DNA of 64,000 nt from Hyphococcus sp. (GTDB lineage Bacteria > Pseudomonadota > Alphaproteobacteria > Caulobacterales > Parvularculaceae): assembly GCA_028289605.1 (NCBI GenBank), contig JANQON010000006.1:186001-250000 (forward strand), read 5' to 3'. Each line of letters opens with the position of its first letter. Positions within the stretch are counted from its first letter, which is position 1. Both the position numbers and the translations under genes were made by a program. The notes below the pieces were generated by a model that saw only the letters and a list, made by a program, of their open reading frames with translations, had not been told where the DNA came from and searched no databases. This document shows positions 1 to 9,532 of this stretch, in pieces.

Positions 1-1113
1 GTCATTGATGCGGAGTCACGCGAAAATATCGAGCGACATTTAACGCGCCTGGGGTCGCAAGCGCGCCTGATCGCAACCGCGCACGGCAATGAAGACGGCG
101 CAGATGGTACGTTCATTCGACCCGCCGCATATGAAATCGAATCACTCAGCGACCTGAAGGAAGAGATCTTCGGTCCCGTTCTGCATGTGGTGAGGTATTC
201 CTCGGACAGGCTTGTCGAGCTTGTCCATGAAATCAACGGTCTCGGCTTCGGCCTCACCATGGGCGTACACACCCGTATTGACGAAACCATGCATGCGATC
301 ACCAGGCGCGCGCAGATCGGCAATGTCTATGTGAACCGCAATCAGATCGGCGCCGTTGTTGGCGTGCAGCCTTTCGGCGGCGAGGCGCTCTCCGGCACCG
401 GGCCGAAAGCGGGCGGTCCGCATTATCTTCACGCCCTGACCCGGCGGTCTAATCCCGTGTCGGAATCGATGTTGTCTCTGGACGATGCGCCCCTCAACGG
501 GACCGCCGAACGGGCGCTGGCCCATGCGCGCGACGCGTACGGCGAATGGAGCCTTTGCGACCGCGTCGCCGTGGTCGAGGCGGCGCTGCAGCAGATCGAC
601 GACCTCACGGATGCGTCGCGCCGCAATATTCTGGACACGGCGCATGCGGCCGTCGGCAATCGCGAGCTGCCCGGACCCACAGGCGAGTCCAATACGCTGA
701 AACTGCGCGGCCGCGGCGTCGCCCTCTGCCTCGGCGGCGACGCAGCGTCGGACGGCGCGCAAATCCTTACCGCCGTCGCAGCCGGCAACGCGGTCATATG
801 CGGCCATTCCCCAACGGCCTCCGAAATCATTCGCGCCTTTGACGACGCCGGCGCGCCGGAGCGCCTCATTGCGACGCTGAACGGCGCCGTTCCCGAGGCC
901 GTTTTGCTGAACGACAGTGTTCGCCTCGTCGCCTATGACGGCGGCGCCGAGGGGCGCGCGCGACTGGAGCAGGTAATAAAGCGTCGCAGCGGCGCCATTA
1001 TCCCCGTAGTCTCCACCAACGACCCGCCATGGCGGTTTTGCACTGAGCGCACTTTAACCATAAACACGACAGCGGCCGGCGGCGACGTGCGGCTCTTGTC
1101 GCTTAACGAATGA
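1..1113 (+). CDS. putA: PutA C-terminal part (proline dehydrogenase / P5C dehydrogenase), 5' truncated
   Basis: The frame is open from the first base, so the gene starts outside the window. The visible 370 residues are the end of the aldehyde-dehydrogenase (P5C dehydrogenase) half of bifunctional PutA, which oxidises glutamate semialdehyde to glutamate. The motif EEIFGPVLHVVRY, the NVYVNRNQIGAVVGVQPFGG segment and the SGTGPKAGGPHYLHAL segment are characteristic of PutA. After these comes a C-terminal extension of about 200 residues typical of long PutA proteins. The catalytic cysteine lies upstream and cannot be seen. No terminator is obvious in the 93 bases before the next gene. Confidence 0.95.
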   Translation, partial: VIDAESRENIERHLTRLGSQARLIATAHGNEDGADGTFIRPAAYEIESLSDLKEEIFGPVLHVVRYSSDRLVELVHEINGLGFGLTMGVHTRIDETMHAITRRAQIGNVYVNRNQIGAVVGVQPFGGEALSGTGPKAGGPHYLHALTRRSNPVSESMLSLDDAPLNGTAERALAHARDAYGEWSLCDRVAVVEAALQQIDDLTDASRRNILDTAHAAVGNRELPGPTGESNTLKLRGRGVALCLGGDAASDGAQILTAVAAGNAVICGHSPTASEIIRAFDDAGAPERLIATLNGAVPEAVLLNDSVRLVAYDGGAEGRARLEQVIKRRSGAIIPVVSTNDPPWRFCTERTLTINTTAAGGDVRLLSLNE

Positions 1114-1206
1114 CCGGCCGCGCGCCGAAAATACGACTCTTGTCGCGGGCGAGGCTCGATTCACCGCACAAGCGCTTGCGCAGATTAGAGGAGCATCGTT
1201 GAAAGC

Positions 1207-2406
1207 ATGGATGGATCAGGGCGCTCTGAAATGACGGCGGCATCGGTATCCGACCCCAAGGGCGGACCCTTCCTTGGCGCGGCGGGCCGTACCGGCCACT
1301 GGATGAACTGGCTGTTCGCCGACAAGAACCGCATGTTCTGGGTGCTCCAGGTTGCGGGCTGGCTCGGCTTTTTCATTCTCCACGTGTCGAGCGTTTCAAC
1401 CTTCGTCGCGGGCCGCACGCCCGAGGCGTTGCTGTATTCCCTGGCATCGTCCCTGGTCGGATTTTTAACGACCAGCATTCTCGCACGCCCGATTTATCAT
1501 TATGCGCGGGGACAAAAGCCAACCTTTATATTGGTCATCGCCATCCCTTCCACCATTTTGATGGCGGTCGCCATGGCGGCGATGAAAACAAAGATCTTCA
1601 GCTACATCTTCGGACCGGAATGGCTCGATACCCGAAACATGCCCTTCGGGGTCGGCAATCAATTGCTGCTGCTCTTGCCCGATATTCAGGCGAACCTGTT
1701 TCTGCTCGGTTCCTGGGCAGGCTTCTATTTCGGGATCAATTATTACCTGAACCTGCGCAATGAGATGGAACGCGTCGTTCTTTCCGCCCGTCTCGCTGAT
1801 CAGGCTCAACTGAAAATGCTGCGCTATCAGCTGAACCCCCACTTCCTGTTCAACACGTTGAATGCGATTTCGACCCTGGTGCTGGAACAGGAAGGCAAGC
1901 ACGCGAACAAGATGATCTCGCAGCTCTCCGCTTTCCTGCGATACTCCCTCGACAGCGATCCCCTGCTGAAAACGTCGCTCGCGGAAGAAGTGCGCGCGCT
2001 GAAACTTTACCTTGAAATTGAAAAGACGCGCTTCGCCGAACGCCTGCAGCTGAAATTCGATGTGGATGACGACGTGCTGGACGCCAAGGTGCCCTCGCTC
2101 ATTCTGCAGCCGGCGATTGAAAACGCGATCAAATACGCCATCGCGCACATGGAGTCGGGCGGCGAAATCGCCGTCACCGCGAAACGGGACGGCAAATCCT
2201 TGCAAATGCAGGTTTGCGATAACGGGCCGAACGCGCCGGAAAACCCGGCCGACTTGTTGCGCGACGCAAAGGCCGGCGTCGGGCTTGTCAACATGCGCGA
2301 CCGACTTGCCTATCTGTATCAGGACCGCTGCGAATTCCGGCTGTGCCGCGTTGATCCGCAGGGTCTTTGCGTATCCATCCGTATTCCATTCGAAACAACT
2401 GGCTAA
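1207..2406 (+). CDS. LytS-type sensor histidine kinase
   Basis: This 399-residue membrane sensor kinase autophosphorylates on histidine and should signal to the LytTR regulator 21 bases downstream. Four hydrophobic segments lie at about residues 35-55, 60-80, 98-115 and 150-175. A His_kinase domain follows with the motif QLNPHFLFNTLNAIS, where the His is the phosphoacceptor. Next is a HATPase_c domain with an N-box-like LQPAIENAIKYAI and a late GVGLVNMRDRL glycine box. The ATG start is preceded by GAGGAG at about 13 bases. This architecture is shared with YehU/LytS-like kinases that carry no periplasmic sensor domain. The signal it senses is unknown. Confidence 0.93.
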   Translation: MDGSGRSEMTAASVSDPKGGPFLGAAGRTGHWMNWLFADKNRMFWVLQVAGWLGFFILHVSSVSTFVAGRTPEALLYSLASSLVGFLTTSILARPIYHYARGQKPTFILVIAIPSTILMAVAMAAMKTKIFSYIFGPEWLDTRNMPFGVGNQLLLLLPDIQANLFLLGSWAGFYFGINYYLNLRNEMERVVLSARLADQAQLKMLRYQLNPHFLFNTLNAISTLVLEQEGKHANKMISQLSAFLRYSLDSDPLLKTSLAEEVRALKLYLEIEKTRFAERLQLKFDVDDDVLDAKVPSLILQPAIENAIKYAIAHMESGGEIAVTAKRDGKSLQMQVCDNGPNAPENPADLLRDAKAGVGLVNMRDRLAYLYQDRCEFRLCRVDPQGLCVSIRIPFETTG

Positions 2407-2427
2407 ACGAAAAAGACGGGGCGAAAC

Positions 2428-3243
2428 ATGAGCGACGAGAAGATAAGGGCGATACTCGTTGACGACGAACCGCTGGCGCTGCGCGGGTTGCGGCTTCGGC
2501 TTAACGAGTTCCCGGAAGTGGAAATCATCGGCGAATGCGCCAATGGCCGCGAAGCGGTAAAAGACATTCGCGCAAAAGCGCCGGACGTTGTCTTTCTCGA
2601 CATCCAGATGCCCGGCCTTGACGGTTTCGGGGTCGTGCGGGCGCTAATCGGGGCGCCGGCGCCGCTGTTCATTTTCGTCACGGCCTATGACAAATTCGCC
2701 ATTGACGCGTTTGAAGCGAACGCCCTCGACTACATTGTAAAGCCGGTGGAGGAAGAGCGGTTGAAGGACGCGCTGCATCGTGTGCGCGAGGCGCTGCATT
2801 CCAAAGCCGCCCTTACACGGGAGTCGAAACTGGTCGAGCTTCTCGCGTCCCTGTCCGAAGACGAACAGGACCGCATCAAAGAACTGATCAACGATCCGGA
2901 CTGGGCGGAGAAAGAACGCTATTCGGAACGGCTGTCCTTCAAGGACGGCTCCAAAGTCGTCGTTCTTGATGCGGACGAAATTGAATGGATAGACGCCGCC
3001 GGCGATTACATGTGCATCCACGCAGCCGGTAAAACGCATATTATCCGCGAGACGATGAAGGCGCTGCAACAACGCCTTGACCCGTCTCGCTTTCAACGCG
3101 TCCACCGTTCCGCCATTGTCAATGTGAAAAAGGTCAAGGAACTGCACCCCCATTCCAACGGAGAATACTTCCTTGTGCTCGACAACGGCCAGGAACTGAA
3201 ACTGTCCCGTTCGTATAAGGATGTTGTGGCGCGGTTTTTGTGA
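2428..3243 (+). CDS. LytTR-family DNA-binding response regulator
   Basis: A 271-residue response regulator. The receiver domain (residues 5-120) has acidic residues D12-D13, the phosphoacceptor D58 in FLDIQMPGLDG, T85 and K105 in DYIVKP. A LytTR DNA-binding domain occupies about residues 165-270, with the typical IEWIDAAGDYMCIH and FQRVHRSAIVNVKKVKEL segments. It lies directly after the LytS-type kinase and forms the expected pair. LytTR regulators bind pairs of short direct repeats, but no such site was assigned here. Confidence 0.95.
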   Translation: MSDEKIRAILVDDEPLALRGLRLRLNEFPEVEIIGECANGREAVKDIRAKAPDVVFLDIQMPGLDGFGVVRALIGAPAPLFIFVTAYDKFAIDAFEANALDYIVKPVEEERLKDALHRVREALHSKAALTRESKLVELLASLSEDEQDRIKELINDPDWAEKERYSERLSFKDGSKVVVLDADEIEWIDAAGDYMCIHAAGKTHIIRETMKALQQRLDPSRFQRVHRSAIVNVKKVKELHPHSNGEYFLVLDNGQELKLSRSYKDVVARFL

Positions 3244-3613
3244 GGGCGGCGGTTGGCGCTATCCCGCTAATGCTGGTGAGCCCCGAGGGTTTAAAACTCT
3301 CGACTTACAGATAAAAACGCTGATCTGACCTGTTTTGGGGCTTGACCCATGCGCCGATCGCCAGAGGCCCAATGCGTTGTGCTCTGACAAATTGTGGCGT
3401 TGGTTTCCCGAAAAAGCCGGCCACATCAATTGCGTACGCTGTACGAAATCGGCTTCACCAAAAATGCGTTTACACATCCCGCCGATGGATATAGCCTAAC
3501 ATTGAGGGGAGCGTTCTTAACATTTTTGCACAGCGTTTTAAGAACCAACGTCAGTTCTTGCCCCTCTCTCTTGTATCGTAAAACTATTCTAATCACTAAG
3601 GTGGAGGGGTGAA
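3244..3613. other. Intergenic stretch without a recognisable gene
   Basis: These 370 bases separate the LytTR regulator from a secreted orphan protein. Base composition becomes more AT-rich towards the right end. A strong ribosome-binding site (GGAGGGG, about 3602-3608) precedes the next start codon. Short open frames are present on both strands but have no start signal or recognisable motif. Confidence 0.5.
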
Positions 3614-4528
3614 ATGTTGATTGGACTTTCAAGAGTCGTGGTCTGTGTAACTGCGTTATCAATCGTCGGCCTGTGGCATTCGGCGTTGGCCCAGGGGTCG
3701 CCAAAGGTGTCTCAGGACATTGCAGAAGTTGTCGGTGCGGCCGAGCAAGAAGTCTCAAAGTTTGTAAGCCTGGAAAAGATGGTTGGCGACGCCGGCGGCG
3801 CATTCGCTGTGAACGAACCAGGTCGGTACATTAACAGTGCATTCCTGGTCGACGAAACAGGCACGGTGAAGACTTTTATTCCATCAAATCTGCTTCAGAA
3901 TTTTGGCTCTTCCGGATTTGACGCTTCCGCTGAAATAACAACTGTTGGGTCCGGCATAGGCCAAGGGGATGCAAGCGGCGGGTTTATCGCGGAGAACCTG
4001 GAGCAAACCGTTTTTGATTTCGTCTTCCAGAATAAGACGAAGGGCGACTTGCAGATCTTGTTTTTCAATTTCGGCGCCTCAAAGGACATCTTACACCGCA
4101 TTACATACAAGCACCGCTACAATATCGACGGATCCGGCCTTTCAGACCCTGGCATCATTGGCGCCTTGTCGAATTGGGTTGAGCGAATTGGCGCATCCGA
4201 CACCGATGTCGTCGTCTATGTCGGCAATATCGGCGTTAGAGAATTCAAGCAGGAAGCATTGAGCAAAAAAGGCAGGAACGCCGGCGTCACCGGTTGGGCG
4301 TACGGCGCCTTCGGCGTGGTGTTTGAGGCCTCGAAAGACGCTGTGACGCGAAAGTACGTTTACTCGGTTGGCAAATCCGACACCATCGATGTGAAATCCC
4401 TCAAGATATGGTCGGAACAACTATCGGACGGTCTTGACGAGAGCTTCGATTCCATTCCGCGGGTTTCTTCGCTCGGCATGACTGAAACCGCAGAACTCTT
4501 GCCAGCCTATAGAATAGGCGCTGAGTAA
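3614..4528 (+). CDS. Secreted protein of unknown function
   Basis: I do not recognise this 304-residue protein. It starts at ATG after GGAGGGG with four bases of spacing. A signal peptide of about 27 residues ends at SALAQG, so export by Sec is likely. The mature part is mixed alpha/beta with few cysteines, and has a Gly/Ser/Asp-rich stretch around residues 95-130 and the phrase DTDVVVYVGNIGVREF near residue 200. No transmembrane segment follows the signal. It lies in an accessory region with other exported proteins, which says little about its role. Confidence 0.75.
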   Translation: MLIGLSRVVVCVTALSIVGLWHSALAQGSPKVSQDIAEVVGAAEQEVSKFVSLEKMVGDAGGAFAVNEPGRYINSAFLVDETGTVKTFIPSNLLQNFGSSGFDASAEITTVGSGIGQGDASGGFIAENLEQTVFDFVFQNKTKGDLQILFFNFGASKDILHRITYKHRYNIDGSGLSDPGIIGALSNWVERIGASDTDVVVYVGNIGVREFKQEALSKKGRNAGVTGWAYGAFGVVFEASKDAVTRKYVYSVGKSDTIDVKSLKIWSEQLSDGLDESFDSIPRVSSLGMTETAELLPAYRIGAE

Positions 4529-4768
4529 AGTCGCTTTTGATTGTGCAACGGAGAAACCGGTCTTGCTGTAAACTCGCCGGAATGCCGGCAGCAAGCTGGT
4601 TTCTTCGTCGGAAAACACATGACCAAAACGGCGCGCCGCAATATGTCGTAACGAGCGCCAACTAACAAAATCGACCTGGCGCTTCGCGCCGCGTTCACAC
4701 TTGCTTCGCCCTGCTTCACACCGCGAGCAAGTATGATACTATCGGATGTCGCTGACGGGGGCTGAGCA

Positions 4769-5164
4769 ATGGGAAAGCTGACAAAAACAACTGTGCTTTT
4801 GGGTCTGGTGTTAGCAAGCGGCTGCGCCAGCAATGCGGGCGGCGGACCGCCTTCTCCGTGGAGCGTCCTGCCAGGGACGGGCGGGTCGTTGATCACAGAG
4901 GATCGCGGCAGTTACGGCAAGCCCGGCGGAAAGCCCGGACGCAGTGACGTTGCATCTGCACAGCAGCAGCAACAGCAGCAGCCCTCGCCGTCCGCGAACG
5001 ATCTCTCGCGAGGAGACTTTAGGTCAGATGCGGACGAATGTGCGTCTGGCCCGCCGCGCTACATTTACTATGACTCACGCACAAATGGCGAGGTCATCAG
5101 TAAACGGCGGATAAAGGGGTCTAAGAGGTACGTCTATATGGGCGCTGAACCCAATTCTTGCTGA
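4769..5164 (+). CDS. Small putative lipoprotein
   Basis: A 131-residue protein with a lipoprotein signal: a basic N-terminus, a hydrophobic core and the lipobox LASGC at residues 15-19, so it is probably anchored in a membrane by Cys19. The mature part is Gly/Pro/Ser-rich, with a glutamine run around residue 70 encoded by alternating CAG/CAA codons. It ends in a more structured tail with two cysteines (DADECASGPP and EPNSC). A GGGGG ribosome-binding site lies about seven bases before the ATG. No family was recognised. Confidence 0.7.
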   Translation: MGKLTKTTVLLGLVLASGCASNAGGGPPSPWSVLPGTGGSLITEDRGSYGKPGGKPGRSDVASAQQQQQQQPSPSANDLSRGDFRSDADECASGPPRYIYYDSRTNGEVISKRRIKGSKRYVYMGAEPNSC

Positions 5165-5194
5165 AGCTTCAAGACGGCAACTGAACCAAGACGA

Positions 5195-7129
5195 TCAGCT
5201 TCGCCCGCATAGGTTTTCAGCGGTAAACTCCGGGAAATAGTCGATAGCCCAAGTCACGGGCGTTATGATCCAATCGGCCCCTTTCTCTTTTGCGGTATTC
5301 AACCACTGCTTGGCTATCTCCTCCTGGTACGGATCATTATCAAACTGGCTTTCGCACCAGATTTTTGCTCCCAACGCGCCCATGCCGTTTGGATTTCCCA
5401 TTTTCGCCGACATCCAATAGTAGTCGATAACTTTCGTTTTGCGATATTCAGCAGGAACGACGGACTGAGGGATGCTTTCGGTCGCCAGAATCGCGCCAAT
5501 GTAAAGAGGGCTGTGAAAGAGTTCGTCCTTCTCAAATGCAGCAATGAAGTAACGAACACTGTCTTCCAAGTGCACTCGACATTGGCGCTCCGAGCTTTTT
5601 TTTCGACAGGTATGATAATCTCTGATGTATAACGCACCGAGCCAGGCCTCGGCATGAGCATATTCGTAGCTCGCTGATTGTTGAAACTGTCGAAAGGCCT
5701 CCCTGTAACAGGGAGTCCTGCGGTCGCCGGCGCACGGAAAATCCGGATGCTTGTTGTAAAAGTACAGCTCGCCAATATCATTCAACGCCTCTGGTCCGCC
5801 CGGGACGTCTGAGCCCCTCTCAAGCGCTTTGTTGAACCAGTGAACCGCATTTTGATAGCATTGCGCTTCAGATGCATCCGTTCGATCGTGCCCGCATGAG
5901 GAAAAGAACTGTTCTTCGCCGGCGACCGGATAAATGCCGAAGCGCAGATTTGTCGAGGGGTCGGTAAGATACTTTCGACCGATAACCCAGCGCGCATAGG
6001 TATTGCCCGCATTGGCGTCGGCAAGCAACGTGTCGAGACTAGTCCAGTGGCGGGCGATGTTCGCTGTGTCCGATGTCAACGAAACTCTGAGTATGTCGCC
6101 TGCTTCTTTCGCGCCAGCCGATGATTCTAGCGCATGTTCTGAGTACTGACTGACAATATTCCTCAGGATTGGGCTTTTCTCAAGAATATTGGAGATTTTG
6201 ACGGCCTTGTTGGACCTTTCGTAGTAGCCCCCGCCGGAATCCGCGCCTCTGACATGTAATCCAACCACCTTAAACGAACTCATATCGAGGACGGGCGCGC
6301 CCGAACTCATCGGTTGCGTAGTCGCGTTGTGCCCAAATCGCGTTCCGGCGTTTGACGCATATGCGTCACGCCGAACTGAACCGAGGCTTTCATGCTTTGC
6401 ATCCGCCATCGGATGCTGAGGCACCAACACGTATGGCAAAGATGAATACTCCGCATCAGCGGCGATGGAGACTTTTGAAAAGTCGACTGATGCGGGATTA
6501 CCGGTCCTTTCGTTTGGCTCAATTTCTAAGATTGCATAGTCCAGTCCGCCTTCGGCCTTCGATTCGCCTTCCACCGCACAAATTGCGTCATCAGGCACAT
6601 CGCCTGCGCATCCCGCCGCGGGCCGCCTTATCTTGTAAGTTCTGGTGATTTCGCCGCGGTCACGGCGCAGATAGTTCATTCGAAGATGAGCCGCCGCAAC
6701 AAAATACTCATCTCTTCTGTCAACAATGCAATGCCATGCGGTCAATATGTAGCTTTCGGAAACGACCGATGCCGAGCACCAATTCGTATATTGATCTTCT
6801 GGATCGGTTTTGCTCTGCCATAGCAACGCGACCCTGCCCACCGCGTCTATCGCCGCCCGCTGCTTTTCGACGAGGGAGCTGTAATTGATGTACACGGGGG
6901 ACAGACTGCCCTGAACCCACTCGCCGTCGCCTTGCTGATAGGCGGTTACCGATTCCAGTTTTTCCCAAGGATCGACGTCAGGATAACGTTCCCAGCAGAA
7001 CTTGCGATCGCCTGCGTCCTCAATGAACCCGTCCTGGCAATAGTCGGCCTTATTCGCCGCCCCGGCAGAGTTTATCAAGCAACAAAACGCAATCGCTAGA
7101 ACGACAGCGTATTTTACTTTCGCGAACAT
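5195..7129 (-). CDS. Secreted trypsin-like serine protease with C-terminal Sel1/TPR-like repeats
   Basis: This 644-residue exported protein starts at ATG 7129, where GAGGGG lies ten bases upstream. A TTG six codons earlier is possible but would lose that spacing. A signal peptide ends near INSAGA. The protease domain shows the triad: His133 in LTAWHC, Asp197 in GLDYAILEIE and Ser276 in PMSSGAPVL. About 280 residues follow with Sel1/TPR-like helices (ALNDIGELYFYN, AEAWLGALYIRDY, GNPNGMGALGAKIWCE). The fusion suggests a periplasmic protease with a protein-interaction module. It points divergently away from the peptidoglycan-binding gene at 7384. Its substrate is unknown. Confidence 0.85.
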   Translation of the reverse strand: MFAKVKYAVVLAIAFCCLINSAGAANKADYCQDGFIEDAGDRKFCWERYPDVDPWEKLESVTAYQQGDGEWVQGSLSPVYINYSSLVEKQRAAIDAVGRVALLWQSKTDPEDQYTNWCSASVVSESYILTAWHCIVDRRDEYFVAAAHLRMNYLRRDRGEITRTYKIRRPAAGCAGDVPDDAICAVEGESKAEGGLDYAILEIEPNERTGNPASVDFSKVSIAADAEYSSLPYVLVPQHPMADAKHESLGSVRRDAYASNAGTRFGHNATTQPMSSGAPVLDMSSFKVVGLHVRGADSGGGYYERSNKAVKISNILEKSPILRNIVSQYSEHALESSAGAKEAGDILRVSLTSDTANIARHWTSLDTLLADANAGNTYARWVIGRKYLTDPSTNLRFGIYPVAGEEQFFSSCGHDRTDASEAQCYQNAVHWFNKALERGSDVPGGPEALNDIGELYFYNKHPDFPCAGDRRTPCYREAFRQFQQSASYEYAHAEAWLGALYIRDYHTCRKKSSERQCRVHLEDSVRYFIAAFEKDELFHSPLYIGAILATESIPQSVVPAEYRKTKVIDYYWMSAKMGNPNGMGALGAKIWCESQFDNDPYQEEIAKQWLNTAKEKGADWIITPVTWAIDYFPEFTAENLCGRS

Positions 7130-7383
7130 ACGCGCTGTTCCCCTCAATAGCCTGCGCTGGCGTGATCACGTAAAAAACAGCTTGCGCTGCATGGACGATG
7201 GAGGGACGTGCATTCCGCGCCATCATGTCGATACAGAGCGCAAAAACATGCGCAAGCATCCCTTAACAGACGCCAGACGTTGGCTTGATATCTACCCTAT
7301 TAAAACCCCAGAATGTAACATATTAAATGGTTAACGGAGTGTCCAGCCGGCGCTGTCATCGGTTGCGATAGAGGGGGTGAACA

Positions 7384-8757
7384 GTGAACAGACGTGAAAC
7401 CATTCGCGGACTTTGTCTGCTGCTGTCGTCCGGCGTCGGATCACGCTCGTGGGCCGCGCAGTACGATTCAGTCGACCGGGCGATGGAAGATGAAATCATC
7501 AGTTCGATCCAGCTTGAGTTGGAGATTCTCTCACAGTATTCGCCAGACGGCGGCGATCGCGGCGACGGACTCAATATTGCGGCGGCCGGCGGCCGCGCTG
7601 GAACTGTAGCGAAAACGCCTTTGGAGATAAGCGATGAATTGGACGAAGCGTTCATCAGCTATGGCGGCAACTACTCGATCCCGCAGTCTGTCATCGACGC
7701 AATTCCCAATATCGACACGCGATATTGGTCTTTGCCGCCTGCGAACAGGATTGCGCCGGACTGGCCGGATGAGTACGCCGCGCCCGACTATGCCCATCTC
7801 ACGCAGTTTGACGGCGACCTATCCGGCGCTTTCGAGTTCTCAGCGGCAACGCTTCAATTTCTCGCAAGCCGCAACGGTTTTGACCTTGCTGACGCGCAAA
7901 TCGTTTTGTTTGGCCTGCGCGGATGCGCGCCGGGGTCAGCCGATCTACAGGGATGGGCGCCGACACACACGCTGTCACTGCAGACGCCAGACCATGTCCA
8001 TCCCCGGTGCGTTCTCGGCGCCTGGAATAGGGAGAACGACCAAATCCTGATCGCGCCGGCGTCGACGGTGCCGGAAGCGCAATCCATTCATGCGTCGACA
8101 AAATCGAAAGGGCTGGGGACAAGCCTTCTGCCCACAGGACTCTACCACTATCGGGTCGGCACGCATAAAGCCTCGCATCCAAGACGAAAACAACCGGGCT
8201 CCTTCCTGATTGATCAGTACAACTACCTCGTCCTGCGTTCGCCGAACGATCTCAAATATGACCCGAACCAAGAGTATGAGGTTTGGACAGTGGGCGCTGC
8301 GCACAACATTCACAGCGCCGGCTCCGGACGAAATATTCCGCGCTATTATTCAGCAGGATGCCAAGTTATTCCTGGGTATTATTCCGGCTCCGACCGAGAA
8401 TATTCGGAAGGCGCGTGGCGCGGCTTTCGCCAATCGCTCGGCGTTGTTGACGCCAGCGGAACAACAACGCCGCCGCCGCCCGCGCTCAGGGGACGGATTC
8501 CCTATGTCCTCTTTACCGGAAAAGAGGCGGCCCTGTTTGATCTTCAACGGGAAGACTTTCTCGCCCGTTATTATCGACTGCGTGTCGGGAGCAGTGGCGA
8601 CAACGTGAAAAAGATTCAAGCGGAACTAAACCAAAACTTTGAATTTCCACGGCCGCTGCAGTCCGGATCATTCGATACGATGACAGCTTTCGGCGCGTTG
8701 CGCTTACAAAAAGACAGGATAGGAGAATATGTTTCACCGATCGTAGAGCTCAGTTGA
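7384..8757 (+). CDS. Exported peptidoglycan-binding protein, possible L,D-transpeptidase-like enzyme
   Basis: A 457-residue protein starting at GTG behind GAGGGGG. The N-terminus has a twin-arginine-like pair followed by a short hydrophobic stretch ending at SWAAQ, so export is likely. The C-terminal 55 residues resemble a peptidoglycan-binding domain 1 (LRVGSSGDNVKKIQAEL, then FDTMTAFGALRLQK). Before it, around residues 315-330, lies YYSAGCQVIPG. A cysteine in an SAGCQV context resembles the catalytic loop of some YkuD-like transpeptidases and phage-type peptidases. The wall-binding call is firmer than the catalytic one. A Pro run (TTPPPPALRG) links the two parts. Confidence 0.7.
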   Translation: MNRRETIRGLCLLLSSGVGSRSWAAQYDSVDRAMEDEIISSIQLELEILSQYSPDGGDRGDGLNIAAAGGRAGTVAKTPLEISDELDEAFISYGGNYSIPQSVIDAIPNIDTRYWSLPPANRIAPDWPDEYAAPDYAHLTQFDGDLSGAFEFSAATLQFLASRNGFDLADAQIVLFGLRGCAPGSADLQGWAPTHTLSLQTPDHVHPRCVLGAWNRENDQILIAPASTVPEAQSIHASTKSKGLGTSLLPTGLYHYRVGTHKASHPRRKQPGSFLIDQYNYLVLRSPNDLKYDPNQEYEVWTVGAAHNIHSAGSGRNIPRYYSAGCQVIPGYYSGSDREYSEGAWRGFRQSLGVVDASGTTTPPPPALRGRIPYVLFTGKEAALFDLQREDFLARYYRLRVGSSGDNVKKIQAELNQNFEFPRPLQSGSFDTMTAFGALRLQKDRIGEYVSPIVELS

Positions 8758-8903
8758 TCGACTCTGTCCTCTGAAATCTCTCAGCTCAACAAAAGAACGG
8801 GGTGACCTGTGGTGTGCGGAGTTTCCATCACCATAGGATATCCGTGTCGACCACGCCGCGCACTCCATCCGCTTCGGATGCGTACAATACTGTTGTAAAA
8901 GCC

Positions 8904-9260
8904 CTACGGCCGGAAATGGCGCAGCACGCTGCCATCGAAAACCTTGACGACGGCGTCGTCAATGATGGCCCGCCCTACACCCGGCCCATCTCCCAGGGGC
9001 TTGAACAGCGCATGCCGCATGGACAGAATTCTGTCGCTAACCTTATGGGATAGGTCGAGCCCGGCGAATTGACACAACCGCTCCGCCTGCCCCGCAGAAT
9101 CGCGTTCAAAGTCTTCATAGGTGACCGTTGCAAAACGATCTTCGCCAGCCAAACGTTCAAAGCAATTCGCTTTTCCAATTGGACAGTGCGGTGCGCAGCA
9201 ACAGCTCTGATGTTTGTCAATCCAGCTTCGATTAGAGCAAGATCTGCTCCAACACCAAAG
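8904..9260 (-). pseudogene. Remnant of a sulfotransferase-like gene
   Basis: The minus-strand frame bounded by stops at 9261-9263 and 8904-8906 reads through a sulfotransferase-like C-terminal segment. VTYEDFERDSAGQAERLCQFAGLDL matches the usual pattern of a substrate-side Tyr/Arg-Glu-Asp followed by a helix and FxGL. It has no start codon, no 5'-phosphosulfate-binding loop and only about 115 residues, so it looks like the decayed 3' end of a longer gene. The flanks 8758-8903 and 9261-9268 hold nothing else recognisable. Assignment rests on pattern only. Confidence 0.4.
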
Positions 9261-9268
9261 CTAGTTCC

Positions 9269-9517
9269 TTATTCGCTAGCGTCTGAGCTAGATCCACATT
9301 CGGAACGGCTCGGCAACGAATGTGCAATCACAAGAATAATCAAGCCAGATAGAGGAAACAGCAGCAACGGAAATCCCTCCGCGAGATTTGTGAAGGCGAG
9401 AAGGCCAATCAGGCAAGTTGATGCAAAGTAATGCCATCCCCAGCGCACTAAGAAATTACGGACACGTACAATAAGTCGCGGATTGTCCAATTCGTAGTCG
9501 TTGTCTCGCTGTTCCAC
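9269..9517 (-). CDS. Small membrane protein
   Basis: 82 residues starting at GTG 9517, with GGAGG six to eight bases upstream, one of the better ribosome-binding sites in this region. Two hydrophobic segments (WHYFASTCLIGLLAFTNLAEG and FPLLLFPLSGLIILVIAHSL) suggest a two-pass inner-membrane protein with an acidic, Ser-rich C-terminus. No family was recognised. It is last in a row of small same-strand genes downstream of the orphan Rhs module, so an immunity-like role is possible but only by position. Confidence 0.55.
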   Translation of the reverse strand: MEQRDNDYELDNPRLIVRVRNFLVRWGWHYFASTCLIGLLAFTNLAEGFPLLLFPLSGLIILVIAHSLPSRSECGSSSDASE

Positions 9518-9532
9518 ATGAATCCTCCGGAG

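Noticed and set aside
3394-3612. 72-codon plus-strand frame before the secreted orphan gene
   Set aside because: No ribosome-binding site or coherent protein features; it overlaps the likely promoter of the next gene.
4960-4985. CAG/CAA trinucleotide run as a regulatory repeat
   Set aside because: It encodes a short glutamine run in the lipoprotein and is only about eight codons long.
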